DNA of 64,000 bases. It comes from Streptomyces violaceoruber. GTDB lineage: Bacteria > Actinomycetota > Actinomycetes > Streptomycetales > Streptomycetaceae. The stretch is from positions 5,828,001-5,892,000 of the forward strand of contig NZ_CP137734.1 in the NCBI RefSeq assembly GCF_033406955.1, read 5' to 3'. A model generated the notes under the pieces. The model made no database searches. It was not told where the DNA came from and saw only the letters and a list, made by a program, of their open reading frames with translations. Below are positions 32,193 to 40,413 of this stretch, piece after piece (the stretch's first letter is position 1; each line of letters opens with the position of its first letter). The position numbers and the translations under genes were made by a program.

Positions 32193-34990
32193 CCGTCGCG
32201 CCGGCCGGGGGAGGGGACGGGCTTCACCGGCACTCCTCCGGCCGCGCCGCCCAGCAGCTCCAGGCGCACCGCGCCCGGACCCGACGGCGCGCCGTCGCCG
32301 GACAGGACCGCGAGGGCCAGGGTGTTGGCGGCGGCCCGGGTGCGCAGGATGCCGTTCGGCAGGACGAAGGTGTGCGGGGCACCCGTGCGGCCGCCCACGT
32401 ACGCGCCCAGGTTCCAGCCGTTCAGGAAGACCTGGACGCGGTGGGCACCGGCGCCGCGGTCCGGGTCTCCGTCCAGGCGCAGCCCCACCGAGGCGTCGAT
32501 CTCCGGCGGGACGTCCAGCCGGAACGTGGTCCGGTACCAGGTCACGCCCTGGCGCCGGTCCCCACCGGGCAGCGCCGCCGGGGACACCCGCTCCCACCCG
32601 CCGTCGTCGTACCCGGGCAGGTGCCAGCCGTGGCGCTCCCCGTACAGCCCGCCGTTGTTGAGCGGCCCGCGCACCGGGTCGGGGGCGGCCGCGCCCATGA
32701 TCCGCCAGCGCACCTCGGGCGAGGCGCCCTCGAACGCCGCCGACGTCAGCCCGCGGGCCTCCCGGTACGCGTCCTGGCCGTGCTGTGTGCGCCGCACCAG
32801 GACGGACAGGACGGGGCCGTCGTCCCCTTCGCCGCCCTTGCTCCCCCCGCCCGCCCTGCTCCCGGCGGCCCGGCGCAGTGCGGCGCGCAGGTCCTCCGGC
32901 AGCCCGAACGCGGCCGTGCCGGTCCACGTGCCCTTCCCGTCGCCCGCCCCGTCCGGCTGGTGGCTGCCCAGCGGCACCCCGTCCAGCCAGGCCATCAGCA
33001 GGCCGTCCGCGCCCGTGCTGTACGAGAGGGACACCCGCTCCAGCCCCGTGGCGCCGGTGAGGCGGGCGCGGTACCAGACGTCGCCGTAGTGGAAGCCGTA
33101 GTCGTCGGCGAAGAGCACCGGCCGGCCGTCGGGGACCGGGGTCGTGCTGTGCGTCGTGCGCCGGTCGGCGACCGTCCATCCCTCGTCGCCGTAGTCGGGC
33201 CGGGACTCGAAGTTCTCCGCGCGCCGGCGCCAGCCGTCCAGCGCGGGCAGCACCAGGCCGGGCACGCCGGGCAGCGGCCACACGGCCATCAGGCTCAGGG
33301 CGCGGCCCAGTCCCGACTGCACCGCCTCGCCGTTCCAGGTGACGTCGGTGATGCCGGGCGGCGCCCACACCTCCAGCTCGCGCTCGGCGACCGTGTCACC
33401 GGTCAGCCGGATCGTCGCACCGTCCAGGGCGGCCTCGCGCAGCAGCTCCGGTCCGCGCACCAGGACCCGGCCCGACGGGGTCTCGTACGGCCACAGCCGC
33501 AGCGAGGCGGCGTCGTCGGCGACGATCAGCAGCAGAGTGCGGTCGGTGCCGCCGCTGCGCACCCGCACCCGGGTCAGCCGGTCCTCCCGGAGCGGCACCG
33601 TCACGTGCAGCCGCCCGCGGTCGAAGGCCCAGGCCGCCTCCTCGTCCAGCCGGGTCGGCCACGGCTCGTCCGGGCAGTCCAGGACCAGGTGCGCCATCTC
33701 GCCGGCCCGCCCCACGAACGCGGCGATGTCCAGCCGCCCGACGCTCATGGCCAGCATGGGCTGCACCGTGGCGTACGCCAGCTTGCGCCCCGAGCCCAGG
33801 CGCAGGCCGGTGGCGAAGAGCTTGGCGTCCCGGGCGGGCACCGTGACCTCCACGTCGGCCCCGCCCATGGGGAGGGTCGAGGTGACGTTAGCGGCGGAGT
33901 CGTTGCGCAGGACGTAGGCGTGCGCCCCGGTGTCCGGATCGGCCAGGTGCCGTACCCGGATCCGGGCGTCGGTGGCCCGGACCGCCTCCGCCTCGGTCAT
34001 TCCGGTGAAGTCCGGTACGTGGCGCAGGAGTTGCCCGAGCTGGTGGAGCGGCGCGAGCTGGTCCGTCGGCCGTCGCGCCTCGTCGATCGCCGCGTTCGGG
34101 GCGTAGGTCGGTGAGGGTGCCGAGGGTGCGGGCAGCCAGCCCCACGAGGTGCCGCCGAACGCCATCCGGACGCGGTGCGGGGCGACCCCCCGCGCCAGGC
34201 GGTCGAAGTGGACCCGCCGCGCCTCGGCGGCGTCCCGGACCGGCCCCTGGTCCTCCCGGGCGAGCGGCGTGCCACCGTGCAGCAGGGGCACGTCGATGCC
34301 GTCGGCGCGCATCCTCGTGCGCAGGAGGTCCAGACCGGCGCGCCCGGGGGCGTCGGCCCGGTAGAGCAGCACCGTGCCGGTGCCCCGGGTGAACAGGTGC
34401 CGGGCGGCGACGGCGTCGACCCGGCCCAGCCACTCGTCGGCGTGGCGCAGGTACGCCGGGCCGGTGCTCCCGGCCCGGCCCCCGACGGTCGTCAGCCAGC
34501 CGGGCAGGCCCCCGGCGTCCACGTCGGCGCCGATGTGCGGGCCGGGGTGCAGGACGACGTACAGACCGCACTCGGCGGCCGTGCGCAGGAACAGGTCGAG
34601 GTCGCGGACACCGGTGAAGTCGTACGCGCCGGGGGCGGGGGAGTGCTGGTTCCAGGCGAGGCGGACGTCGACCGCGTTGTGGCCGTAGGCCCGCATCTTC
34701 TGGAGCACGTCCCGCCACAGGGACGGGCTCGGCAGCCGGAAGGGGTGCAGCTCGCCGGACCACAGGGCCAGCCGCCTGCCGTCCACCAGCAGCGAGTCGC
34801 CCTTCAGCGTGACCCGGTGGCGCGCGCCGTCGGCGCCGGGCGGGCCGGGCGGCGGCCCGCTGGGCGCGGGACCCGCGGAGCCGGAGGCGGGCAGCGCCGT
34901 GCTGCCGCCCAGCGCGAGACCGAGGACGGTGGTGCCCGCGAGGGCGCTGAACGCTCGTCTGCCGAGCCTGCTGGGCCTGCTGAGCTCCAA
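32189..34990 (-). CDS. GH35-like (beta-galactosidase-family) exported protein lacking recognisable catalytic glutamates
   Basis: A TTG start at 34990 is chosen because AGGAGAGG lies 5-6 nt upstream and the product then begins with a Tat signal, RLGRRAFSALAGTTVLGLALGG. ATGs upstream lack a good RBS. The 933-residue product shows GH35 landmarks: WSGELHPFRLPSPSLWRDVLQKMRA, LHPGPHIGADVDAGGLPGWL, and FGGTSWGWLP with downstream DEARRPT. Where GH35 enzymes have VENEYG it reads VLLYRADAPG, and the segment with the nucleophile EFW-GWFD is absent: the sequence goes from VPLLHGG to the FGGTSWGW part in about 45 residues. Beta-sandwich jelly-roll domains fill the rest. It may be a non-catalytic binding protein or a divergent enzyme. 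It is convergent with abfA. Confidence 0.72.
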   Translation of the reverse strand: MELSRPSRLGRRAFSALAGTTVLGLALGGSTALPASGSAGPAPSGPPPGPPGADGARHRVTLKGDSLLVDGRRLALWSGELHPFRLPSPSLWRDVLQKMRAYGHNAVDVRLAWNQHSPAPGAYDFTGVRDLDLFLRTAAECGLYVVLHPGPHIGADVDAGGLPGWLTTVGGRAGSTGPAYLRHADEWLGRVDAVAARHLFTRGTGTVLLYRADAPGRAGLDLLRTRMRADGIDVPLLHGGTPLAREDQGPVRDAAEARRVHFDRLARGVAPHRVRMAFGGTSWGWLPAPSAPSPTYAPNAAIDEARRPTDQLAPLHQLGQLLRHVPDFTGMTEAEAVRATDARIRVRHLADPDTGAHAYVLRNDSAANVTSTLPMGGADVEVTVPARDAKLFATGLRLGSGRKLAYATVQPMLAMSVGRLDIAAFVGRAGEMAHLVLDCPDEPWPTRLDEEAAWAFDRGRLHVTVPLREDRLTRVRVRSGGTDRTLLLIVADDAASLRLWPYETPSGRVLVRGPELLREAALDGATIRLTGDTVAERELEVWAPPGITDVTWNGEAVQSGLGRALSLMAVWPLPGVPGLVLPALDGWRRRAENFESRPDYGDEGWTVADRRTTHSTTPVPDGRPVLFADDYGFHYGDVWYRARLTGATGLERVSLSYSTGADGLLMAWLDGVPLGSHQPDGAGDGKGTWTGTAAFGLPEDLRAALRRAAGSRAGGGSKGGEGDDGPVLSVLVRRTQHGQDAYREARGLTSAAFEGASPEVRWRIMGAAAPDPVRGPLNNGGLYGERHGWHLPGYDDGGWERVSPAALPGGDRRQGVTWYRTTFRLDVPPEIDASVGLRLDGDPDRGAGAHRVQVFLNGWNLGAYVGGRTGAPHTFVLPNGILRTRAAANTLALAVLSGDGAPSGPGAVRLELLGGAAGGVPVKPVPSPGRRDG

Positions 34991-35168
34991 GGGAGCCTCT
35001 CCTGTAGCGCGCGTGTCTCCGGTCCCGCCGCCTGCGCGGGACCGCCTGTGCCGGGCCATTGTCCCAGCGGATGCCGCAATGGTCGGCACGAGGATCTCGG
35101 CGCGTGCGGGCTACGCGGCACGCGCGGTACCGAAACCGGCCGTCCGGCAGGGAGAACCCGTAGGCCGT

Positions 35169-35245
35169 GGCCCGGGTTACGGAGAACCGCCGACCGTCGG
35201 CCCGGGTGGCGGAGGACCCGCCGGACCTCGGCCCGGGTGGCCCGG
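35169..35245. repeat. Imperfect ~30-bp tandem repeat in the GH35/DUF4360 intergenic region
   Basis: GGCCCGGGT begins near-identical units at 35169, 35199 and 35230. The first two continue as (T/G)(A/G)CGGAG(A/G)ACC. The whole 416-bp gap (34991-35406) otherwise holds the two divergent leaders; no convincing promoter was identified in it. Confidence 0.5.
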
Positions 35246-35406
35246 GTGGTGGGAACCGGCCGATGTGAATGGCCGGGAGAGTGCCTGTCCGCCCTCGGCG
35301 GGGCTTCCTACGATGCGACCGTTCCGTGGATGTCATGTGCACACCACGTGTAGATGGCGGACGCATTCAACCACATTCACCCCCCACCGACCGGGATGGG
35401 AGACCC

Positions 35407-36063
35407 ATGGCCACCGGCCTGCTCCTGAGCGGCACGATCGCCGCGCTCCTCACCTCCGTGCTGCCCGCGCAGCAGCACCAGTCCTCCGGCGGGTTCGAGG
35501 ACCCGCCGCCGGACAAGATCGTCATCAAGGTCGCCACCGTGAACGGCTCCGGCTGTCCGCAGGGCACGGCGGCGGTCGCCGTCTCCGGGGACAACACGGC
35601 GTTCACCGTCACCTACAGCGACTACCTCGCCCAGGCGGGCGGCGACTCCGCGCCCACCGACTTCCGCAAGAACTGCCAGCTCAACCTGCTCGTCCATGTC
35701 CCGCAGGGCTTCACCTACGCCGTCGCCAGCGCGGACTACCGGGGCTTCGCCGCCCTCCAGCCCGGCGCGAAGGGCACCCAGCGGGCCTCGTACTACTTCC
35801 AGGGCTCCCCGAACACGGAGTACCGCACCCACCCCTTCGCCGGCCCCTACGACGACAACTGGCAGGCCACCGACAGCACCGACTGGGCGCAGCTGGTCTG
35901 GGCGCCCTGCGGGGTCCAGCGCAACTTCAACATCAACACGGAGCTGCGGGTGAGCACCGGGACCTCCGACCCGGACGAGGTGAGCTTCATGACGATGGAC
36001 TCCACGGACGGTGACATCAGCACGGTGTACCACCTGGCGTGGAAGGAGTGCCCGGAGTCCTGA
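35407..36063 (+). CDS. Secreted DUF4360-family protein
   Basis: A 218-residue protein; ATG 35407 follows GGGAGACCC. A short signal peptide (TGLLLSGTIAALLTSVLPAQ) precedes a domain with FEDPPPDKIVIKVATVNGSGCPQGTAAVAVSGDNTAF and FRKNCQLNLLVHVPQGFTYAV, characteristic of DUF4360. Four cysteines could form two disulfides. The family is common in fungi and Streptomyces; its function is unknown. It stands alone between a GH35-like gene and a convergent binding-protein gene. Confidence 0.85.
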   Translation: MATGLLLSGTIAALLTSVLPAQQHQSSGGFEDPPPDKIVIKVATVNGSGCPQGTAAVAVSGDNTAFTVTYSDYLAQAGGDSAPTDFRKNCQLNLLVHVPQGFTYAVASADYRGFAALQPGAKGTQRASYYFQGSPNTEYRTHPFAGPYDDNWQATDSTDWAQLVWAPCGVQRNFNINTELRVSTGTSDPDEVSFMTMDSTDGDISTVYHLAWKECPES

Positions 36064-36092
36064 CCGGGCCGCCGCGGGCTCCCTCCGGGGCG

Positions 36093-37661
36093 TCACCTCG
36101 CGGCGGGCGCACCGTCCGGCCGGCACAGCAGCGGCTTGTCCAGCTCGGCGCAGGGGCGGTGGCCCCTGGCGCGGACGATGTCCTTGCCCACCTCGTCGGC
36201 GAGGTAGCGCAGGAAGCCCGCCGCGATCGAGTCGGCCGGCGGTTCGCCGTAGGTGTAGGCGATCTCCGTCTGCCAGTACGGATACGCCCCCTGGTCGGCG
36301 CCCTCCAGGGTGGCCGGGTAGCCGTCGATGCGGATCTGCCGGACGTCGTCGTGCGCGGCGGCGGCGCCGACCTCGCTGTGTCCCAGGGCCCCCGGGGTCG
36401 AGGCCACCGTGTCCAGCAGCGTCCCGGTGCCGCCCACCTCGCAGCGGCCCGGCCGGTCGCGGTCGAGCCCCGCGCAGTCGGGCGTGGTGACCGCCGGGAG
36501 GGGGCGGCCGTCGAGGACCTGCCGTTCGAGCGTGGTCCGGGTGCCCGAGCCGGGGTTCCGGCTGACCAGGTGGATGGGGACGTCGTTGCCGCCCACCCGG
36601 CTCCAGTTGGTGACGCGCCCGGCGTAGACGTCCCGTACCTGCTTCAGGGACAGGTCCTCCACCCCCGCCTCCTTGTGCACGACCAGCGTGAACAGGGACA
36701 GCGCGACGGGCCTCGGCAGCAGCCGCGGGCGGCCGTCGGACTTCGGTCCGTCGCTGAACGTCAGTCTGTCGCCGAGGCCCCGGCCGTCCGGGAGCCGGGC
36801 GGCCGCACCGGCGGCGGCGAGGGTGTCGAGCCCGTCGACGCTGCCCTTGAAGGAGGTGGCGGTGAGCGGGATGCGGGCGTCCGGGCAGGTCCGCTCGTAC
36901 TGCTCCGCGGCCTCCCGCAGCACCGGCGCGAAGGCCGTGGAGCCCGACAGGTGCAGGGTTCCGGCGGCGCAGTCCAGCGGGGCGGCGGTGTCCTCGCCCC
37001 CGGCCAGGGTGAACGCCGACTGGGTGGCGCTGACCAGGATGAGCGAGGCGAGCAGCCAGCGGACCTGGCGCGAGGCGAAGGGGTAGTACGCGGTCTTCCT
37101 GATGTTCCCGCCGCGCACCCCGCCGACGATCCCGGCGGTGACCTCGGGCTCGGGGAACTCGGGCTCGGTGAAGCCCTCCTCGCGGTCCAGGACGGCCAGG
37201 ACCTTGTAGTGCGCCCGGCGGTTGAGGATCACCTTGGGCAGTTTGACCTCCCGGCCCGTGGTCTCGAAGCCCTCGGCCCCCGGCACGAAGAAGGTGGGCG
37301 GCACCTGGGGGCTGCGCTCGGTGACGGTCATGCCGACGACGCGGCGGCCGGGGAAGGCGATGCGTATGCCCACGGGGTCGCTGGCGGGAGCGACGTAGTC
37401 GGCGGCGACGACCGGGCTCCAGCCGGCGTTCTCGATGCGCAGCAGGACGACCGAGGGGTCGCTGAGGTTCGTACCGTCCCACTGCATGCGCTGGAGCACC
37501 GTGGTGGCGGGCCCCGAGGCCGCCGAGTCCCGGATCGTGGTGTCCAGCTGGACGCGGTAGCCGAGCCGTTTGCGGCCCGCCAGCACGAACTCCCACAGCG
37601 CGGCCGCCACGGGCACGGCCAGACCCAGGACGGCGGCCAAGGACCCCCAGGACAGACTCAC
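36093..37661 (-). CDS. Membrane-anchored PstS-like (phosphate-type) binding protein with N-terminal extra domain
   Basis: Start GTG 37661 follows GAGGGGGAG; an ATG at 37745 would add 28 residues without an RBS. The 522-residue product has a first hydrophobic helix (about 5-22), a ~170-residue beta-rich domain (VVLLRIENAGWSPVVAADYV, NRRAHYKVLAVLDR), a second helix (WLLASLILVSATQSAF, 202-217) and a PBP-like domain (233-522) with LSGSTAFAPV, SRNPGSGTRTTLE and HSEVGAAAA, motifs of PstS/PBP_like_2 proteins. Topology would place the extra domain in the cytoplasm and the binding domain outside, or the reverse. It is not with pst transport genes, so it may sense an anion rather than import it. Confidence 0.75.
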   Translation of the reverse strand: MSLSWGSLAAVLGLAVPVAAALWEFVLAGRKRLGYRVQLDTTIRDSAASGPATTVLQRMQWDGTNLSDPSVVLLRIENAGWSPVVAADYVAPASDPVGIRIAFPGRRVVGMTVTERSPQVPPTFFVPGAEGFETTGREVKLPKVILNRRAHYKVLAVLDREEGFTEPEFPEPEVTAGIVGGVRGGNIRKTAYYPFASRQVRWLLASLILVSATQSAFTLAGGEDTAAPLDCAAGTLHLSGSTAFAPVLREAAEQYERTCPDARIPLTATSFKGSVDGLDTLAAAGAAARLPDGRGLGDRLTFSDGPKSDGRPRLLPRPVALSLFTLVVHKEAGVEDLSLKQVRDVYAGRVTNWSRVGGNDVPIHLVSRNPGSGTRTTLERQVLDGRPLPAVTTPDCAGLDRDRPGRCEVGGTGTLLDTVASTPGALGHSEVGAAAAHDDVRQIRIDGYPATLEGADQGAYPYWQTEIAYTYGEPPADSIAAGFLRYLADEVGKDIVRARGHRPCAELDKPLLCRPDGAPAAR

Positions 37662-37820
37662 GTCCGGCTCCCCCTCAGGACGGTGACACGGGAGGCCATG
37701 GTGGCGGGGGAGGGGCGGGAGGGGGCGTGACTCCGGTGACTCCACGGCTCGAATTCACGCGCCGGCCACCTTCGGCACCCGCTGTTTTCCGGACATCAAC
37801 CGCCGTCGGTGCCGGGGGCA

Positions 37821-37849
37821 TTGACGCGCAAGCGCTTCGATTCTAGGTT
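37821..37849 (+). promoter_or_regulatory. Promoter of the GH43 gene with embedded LacI-type operator
   Basis: TTGACG (37821-37826), 17-bp spacer, TAGGTT (37844-37849). AAGCGCTT at 37830-37837 sits in the spacer exactly as in the promoter at 27387 (9 nt from the first T of the -35). Confidence 0.65.
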
Positions 37850-37884
37850 CCGTCACTGCGTCACGTGCGACATCACGAATGTTG

Positions 37885-37899
37885 TTCGAAATTCTGAAC
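37885..37899 (+). promoter_or_regulatory. IclR-type box C (TTCGAAATTCTGAAC)
   Basis: Located about +29 to +43 of the inferred GH43 transcript. It is preceded by GCGACATC (37867), as is box B. Confidence 0.6.
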
Positions 37900-37994
37900 G
37901 AGCAACAAGCAACGAGCAACAAGCAACGAGCAACAAGCAACGAGCAACGACGCAACAAGCACCGAGCACCGAGCACCGAGTCAACGAGTCAACG
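37897..37994 (+). repeat. Heptamer tandem repeat in the GH43 leader (AACGAGC/AACAAGC/ACCGAGC)
   Basis: About a dozen 7-nt units, arranged as 14-bp AACGAGCAACAAGC repeats three times exactly, then degenerating to ACCGAGC and TCAACGAG copies. From 37897 to 37980 there is not a single T, so this RNA leader should be unstructured. It ends ~15 nt before the AGGAG of the GH43 gene. Confidence 0.85.
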
Positions 37995-38009
37995 GAACAG
38001 GAGCCCCCC

Positions 38010-38978
38010 ATGCGTCGCAGACGAGCCGCACTCCTCGCCCTCCCCACCGCCGCACTGCTCGCCCTCGTCCCCTCCACGGCGTCGGCCTACCCGAACCCCG
38101 GCCGGGTCACCGGCTCCGTCGTCACCCACGACCCGACCATGATCCGCACCTCGTCCGGGCAGTACCGGCTCTACGCCACCGGCGGCGGCATCAGCAGCAA
38201 GGCGTCCTCGGACCGCACCGCCTTCTCCGCGGGCGCCGACGCCTTCGGTTCCCGGCCCGGTTGGTGGTCGCGGTACTCGTCCGTCCCGGAGGCCTGGGCG
38301 CCGGACATCTCGTACCACGGCGGCAAGTACCTCATGTACTACTCCGTCTCGTCCTTCGGCTCCAACACCTCCGCCATCGGACTCGCGGGTTCCACCACCG
38401 GAGCGCCGGGCAGCTGGAGCGACTACGGCATCGTCTACACCTCCGGTTCCGCCAGCGACTACAACGCCATCGACCCGAACCTCTTCGTCGACGACGACGG
38501 CACGTGGTGGCTGTCCTTCGGCAGTTGGTGGACCGGCATCAAGATGATCCGGATCGACCCGGCCACCGGCAAGCAGCTCGCCTCCGACACCGCCCGCCGC
38601 TCCCTCGCCTCCCGCCCGACCGGCACCAAGGCCGTCGAGGCGCCGTACGTCGTCAAGCGGAACGGGTACTACTACCTCTTCGCCTCCTACGACACCTGCT
38701 GCGCCGGCACCGGCTCCACCTACAAGGTGAAGGTCGGCCGGGCGACGAGCGTCACCGGGCCCTACCGGGACCGGAACGGCGTCGCGATGACGGACAACGG
38801 CGGGACGCCGGTGCTGGAGTCGCACGGCAGCGTCATCGGCCCCGGCGGACAGTCGATCATGAACGACGTGGACGGCGACCTGATCGTCTACCACTACTAC
38901 GACGGCAACGACAACGGCACACCCAAGCTCGGCATCAACCTCCTGGACTGGAGCAGCGGCTGGCCCGTGGCGTACTGA
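38010..38978 (+). CDS. Secreted GH43 endo-1,5-alpha-L-arabinanase
   Basis: A 322-residue enzyme, ATG 38010 behind AGGAGCCCCCC; the longer in-frame reading through the repeat is rejected. A Sec signal peptide (RRRRAALLALPTAALLALVPSTASA, residues 1-26) precedes a five-bladed GH43 propeller. Catalytic acids are D41 (THDPTMI, base), D155 (NAIDPNLF, pKa modulator) and E210 (KAVEAPYV, acid). The short single-domain length suits endo-arabinanases, which cut the arabinan backbone outside the cell. Products can enter through the ABC importer at 27487-30643 and be finished by the GH51 enzyme. Two shared promoter elements support this coordination. Confidence 0.92.
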   Translation: MRRRRAALLALPTAALLALVPSTASAYPNPGRVTGSVVTHDPTMIRTSSGQYRLYATGGGISSKASSDRTAFSAGADAFGSRPGWWSRYSSVPEAWAPDISYHGGKYLMYYSVSSFGSNTSAIGLAGSTTGAPGSWSDYGIVYTSGSASDYNAIDPNLFVDDDGTWWLSFGSWWTGIKMIRIDPATGKQLASDTARRSLASRPTGTKAVEAPYVVKRNGYYYLFASYDTCCAGTGSTYKVKVGRATSVTGPYRDRNGVAMTDNGGTPVLESHGSVIGPGGQSIMNDVDGDLIVYHYYDGNDNGTPKLGINLLDWSSGWPVAY

Positions 38979-39017
38979 GCCGCCGGCCGGTACGCACGCG
39001 CGCCGGGGCCCCGGTCC

Positions 39018-40229
39018 TCACTCCGGGTCGTCGTGGCCCCGCAGGTGCAGCGAGCGCAGGGCCACCTCGATGGCGAAGCGGTGGTCGGGGTCGGCGAGCC
39101 GGTCGCCCAGGTAGGCGTCCAGCGTCCGCAGGCGGTAGCGGACGGTCTGCGCGTGCACGCCCAGCATCTCGCCGACCTGCTCCGCCGGCGCCCGGGTGGA
39201 CACGTGCACGCGCAGGGTCTCCACCAGCCGGTCGCGCCGCCTGGCCGGCAACTCGTCGAGCGGGGCCAGTTCACGGGCCGCGACCCGGTCGACCAGGGCC
39301 GAGTCGGACAGCAGCCACAGGGTCGTCAGGTGATCCTCGCAGCGGATCAGCGGGGCGTCGGGTATGACATCGTCGTCAACGAGCTGCAGCACGCGGCGGG
39401 CCCAGCGGACGGAGTCGGCGGCCTGGCCGACCGGCACGGTCAGACCCAGCGCGGCGCGGGTGCCGGCCAGGGCCGTGCGGATCATGTCGAGGCGGGCGGG
39501 GGTGAGGTCCCCGGGCACCAGCAGGTGCGGCTGCGGTATGTCGAGGTCGGCGAGGACGTCCCGGTCGAGCGCCGCCTGGATGTGCTCCGGCGCCGGAGAC
39601 TGGAGCGCGACCAGGAAGCAGGACCGGGGCAGCTCCCAGGCGGCGGCCTTGCACAGTTCGGAGACGGCCGTCCGGGGCAGCGGCGAGGCGGCGAGCAGGA
39701 AGTGCAGTAACTGTCTTCGTAACGCGGACTCCTCGGACGCGGCCCGCTCCCGGACCTCCGCGTATCCCTCGCGGGTGATCGCCTCCAGCTCCTCGACGTA
39801 GGCGAAGAGGGCGTCGGCGAAGGCGAGGATCAGCGCGGGGGAGAGGCTGTACTGCCGGCCCAGCGTCTTGGCCCGGCGCAGCGCGATACGGGCGCCGAGC
39901 CGGTAGGCCCCTTGCAGGACCTCCAGGTCGCGGCCCTCGTAGGCCTCCACCCGGCCGAACCTGCGCAGCAGTTCGTCCCGCAGCTCCGAACTGCTGGAGG
40001 GGTCGGCCACCCGGTCCACGAAGGCGGTCAGCGCCTGCTCGACGCCCTGGCGGATCGCGTCCCCGTCCGGGCCGTTGAGCAGCCTGCCGTACACCGGATA
40101 GCTGCGGGTGACCTCGGTGCGTATCTCGTTCAGCAGCCCCGGGAGCAGCGGACGCATGAAGGCCGCGAACTTCTTGGGCAGGGGGTCGAGCGGTTCACCG
40201 AGCACCGAAGGACGCGCGATTGAGGGCAT
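39018..40229 (-). CDS. PucR/CdaR-type transcriptional regulator
   Basis: A 403-residue protein; ATG 40229 follows AAGGGA. The N-terminal ~170 residues are helical (RsbRD-like region, LPGLLNEIRTEV and SPALILAFADALFAYVEELE). A central part resembles a degenerate GGDEF/CdaR region, and the C-terminus carries the PucR helix-turn-helix: LVETLRVHVSTRAPAEQVGEMLGVHAQTVRYRLRTLDAYLG. The protein ends with an acidic tail. It lies between the arabinanase and the exported proteins preceding mce, on the same strand as the latter. Regulation of the exported-protein genes or the mce operon is possible but not shown. Confidence 0.88.
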   Translation of the reverse strand: MPSIARPSVLGEPLDPLPKKFAAFMRPLLPGLLNEIRTEVTRSYPVYGRLLNGPDGDAIRQGVEQALTAFVDRVADPSSSSELRDELLRRFGRVEAYEGRDLEVLQGAYRLGARIALRRAKTLGRQYSLSPALILAFADALFAYVEELEAITREGYAEVRERAASEESALRRQLLHFLLAASPLPRTAVSELCKAAAWELPRSCFLVALQSPAPEHIQAALDRDVLADLDIPQPHLLVPGDLTPARLDMIRTALAGTRAALGLTVPVGQAADSVRWARRVLQLVDDDVIPDAPLIRCEDHLTTLWLLSDSALVDRVAARELAPLDELPARRRDRLVETLRVHVSTRAPAEQVGEMLGVHAQTVRYRLRTLDAYLGDRLADPDHRFAIEVALRSLHLRGHDDPE

Positions 40230-40413
40230 GAGTGATCCCTTGCCGTCGACATGTCCGGTGGGGTGGGCCGACCGGGCCCCGCCCTCGGCGGGCGGAGCCC
40301 GGACCGGGCCACTGGGTGTTCACCGGTCTGGCAGAGCTGAAGGTAAATCAACTTTGTTGTGTTGTACATCTCTTGGGGAGGAATCGTGTCCCGGTTGTGT
40401 GTGCTTTTGGCTG

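Noticed and set aside
32189..34990. Frameshifted GH35 gene
   Set aside because: The reading frame is open throughout, with landmark motifs on both sides of the missing segment in one frame, so a deletion or divergence is more likely than a frameshift.
37897..37994. CRISPR array
   Set aside because: The repeat is 7-14 bp, continuous and without spacers; it is a tandem repeat in a leader.
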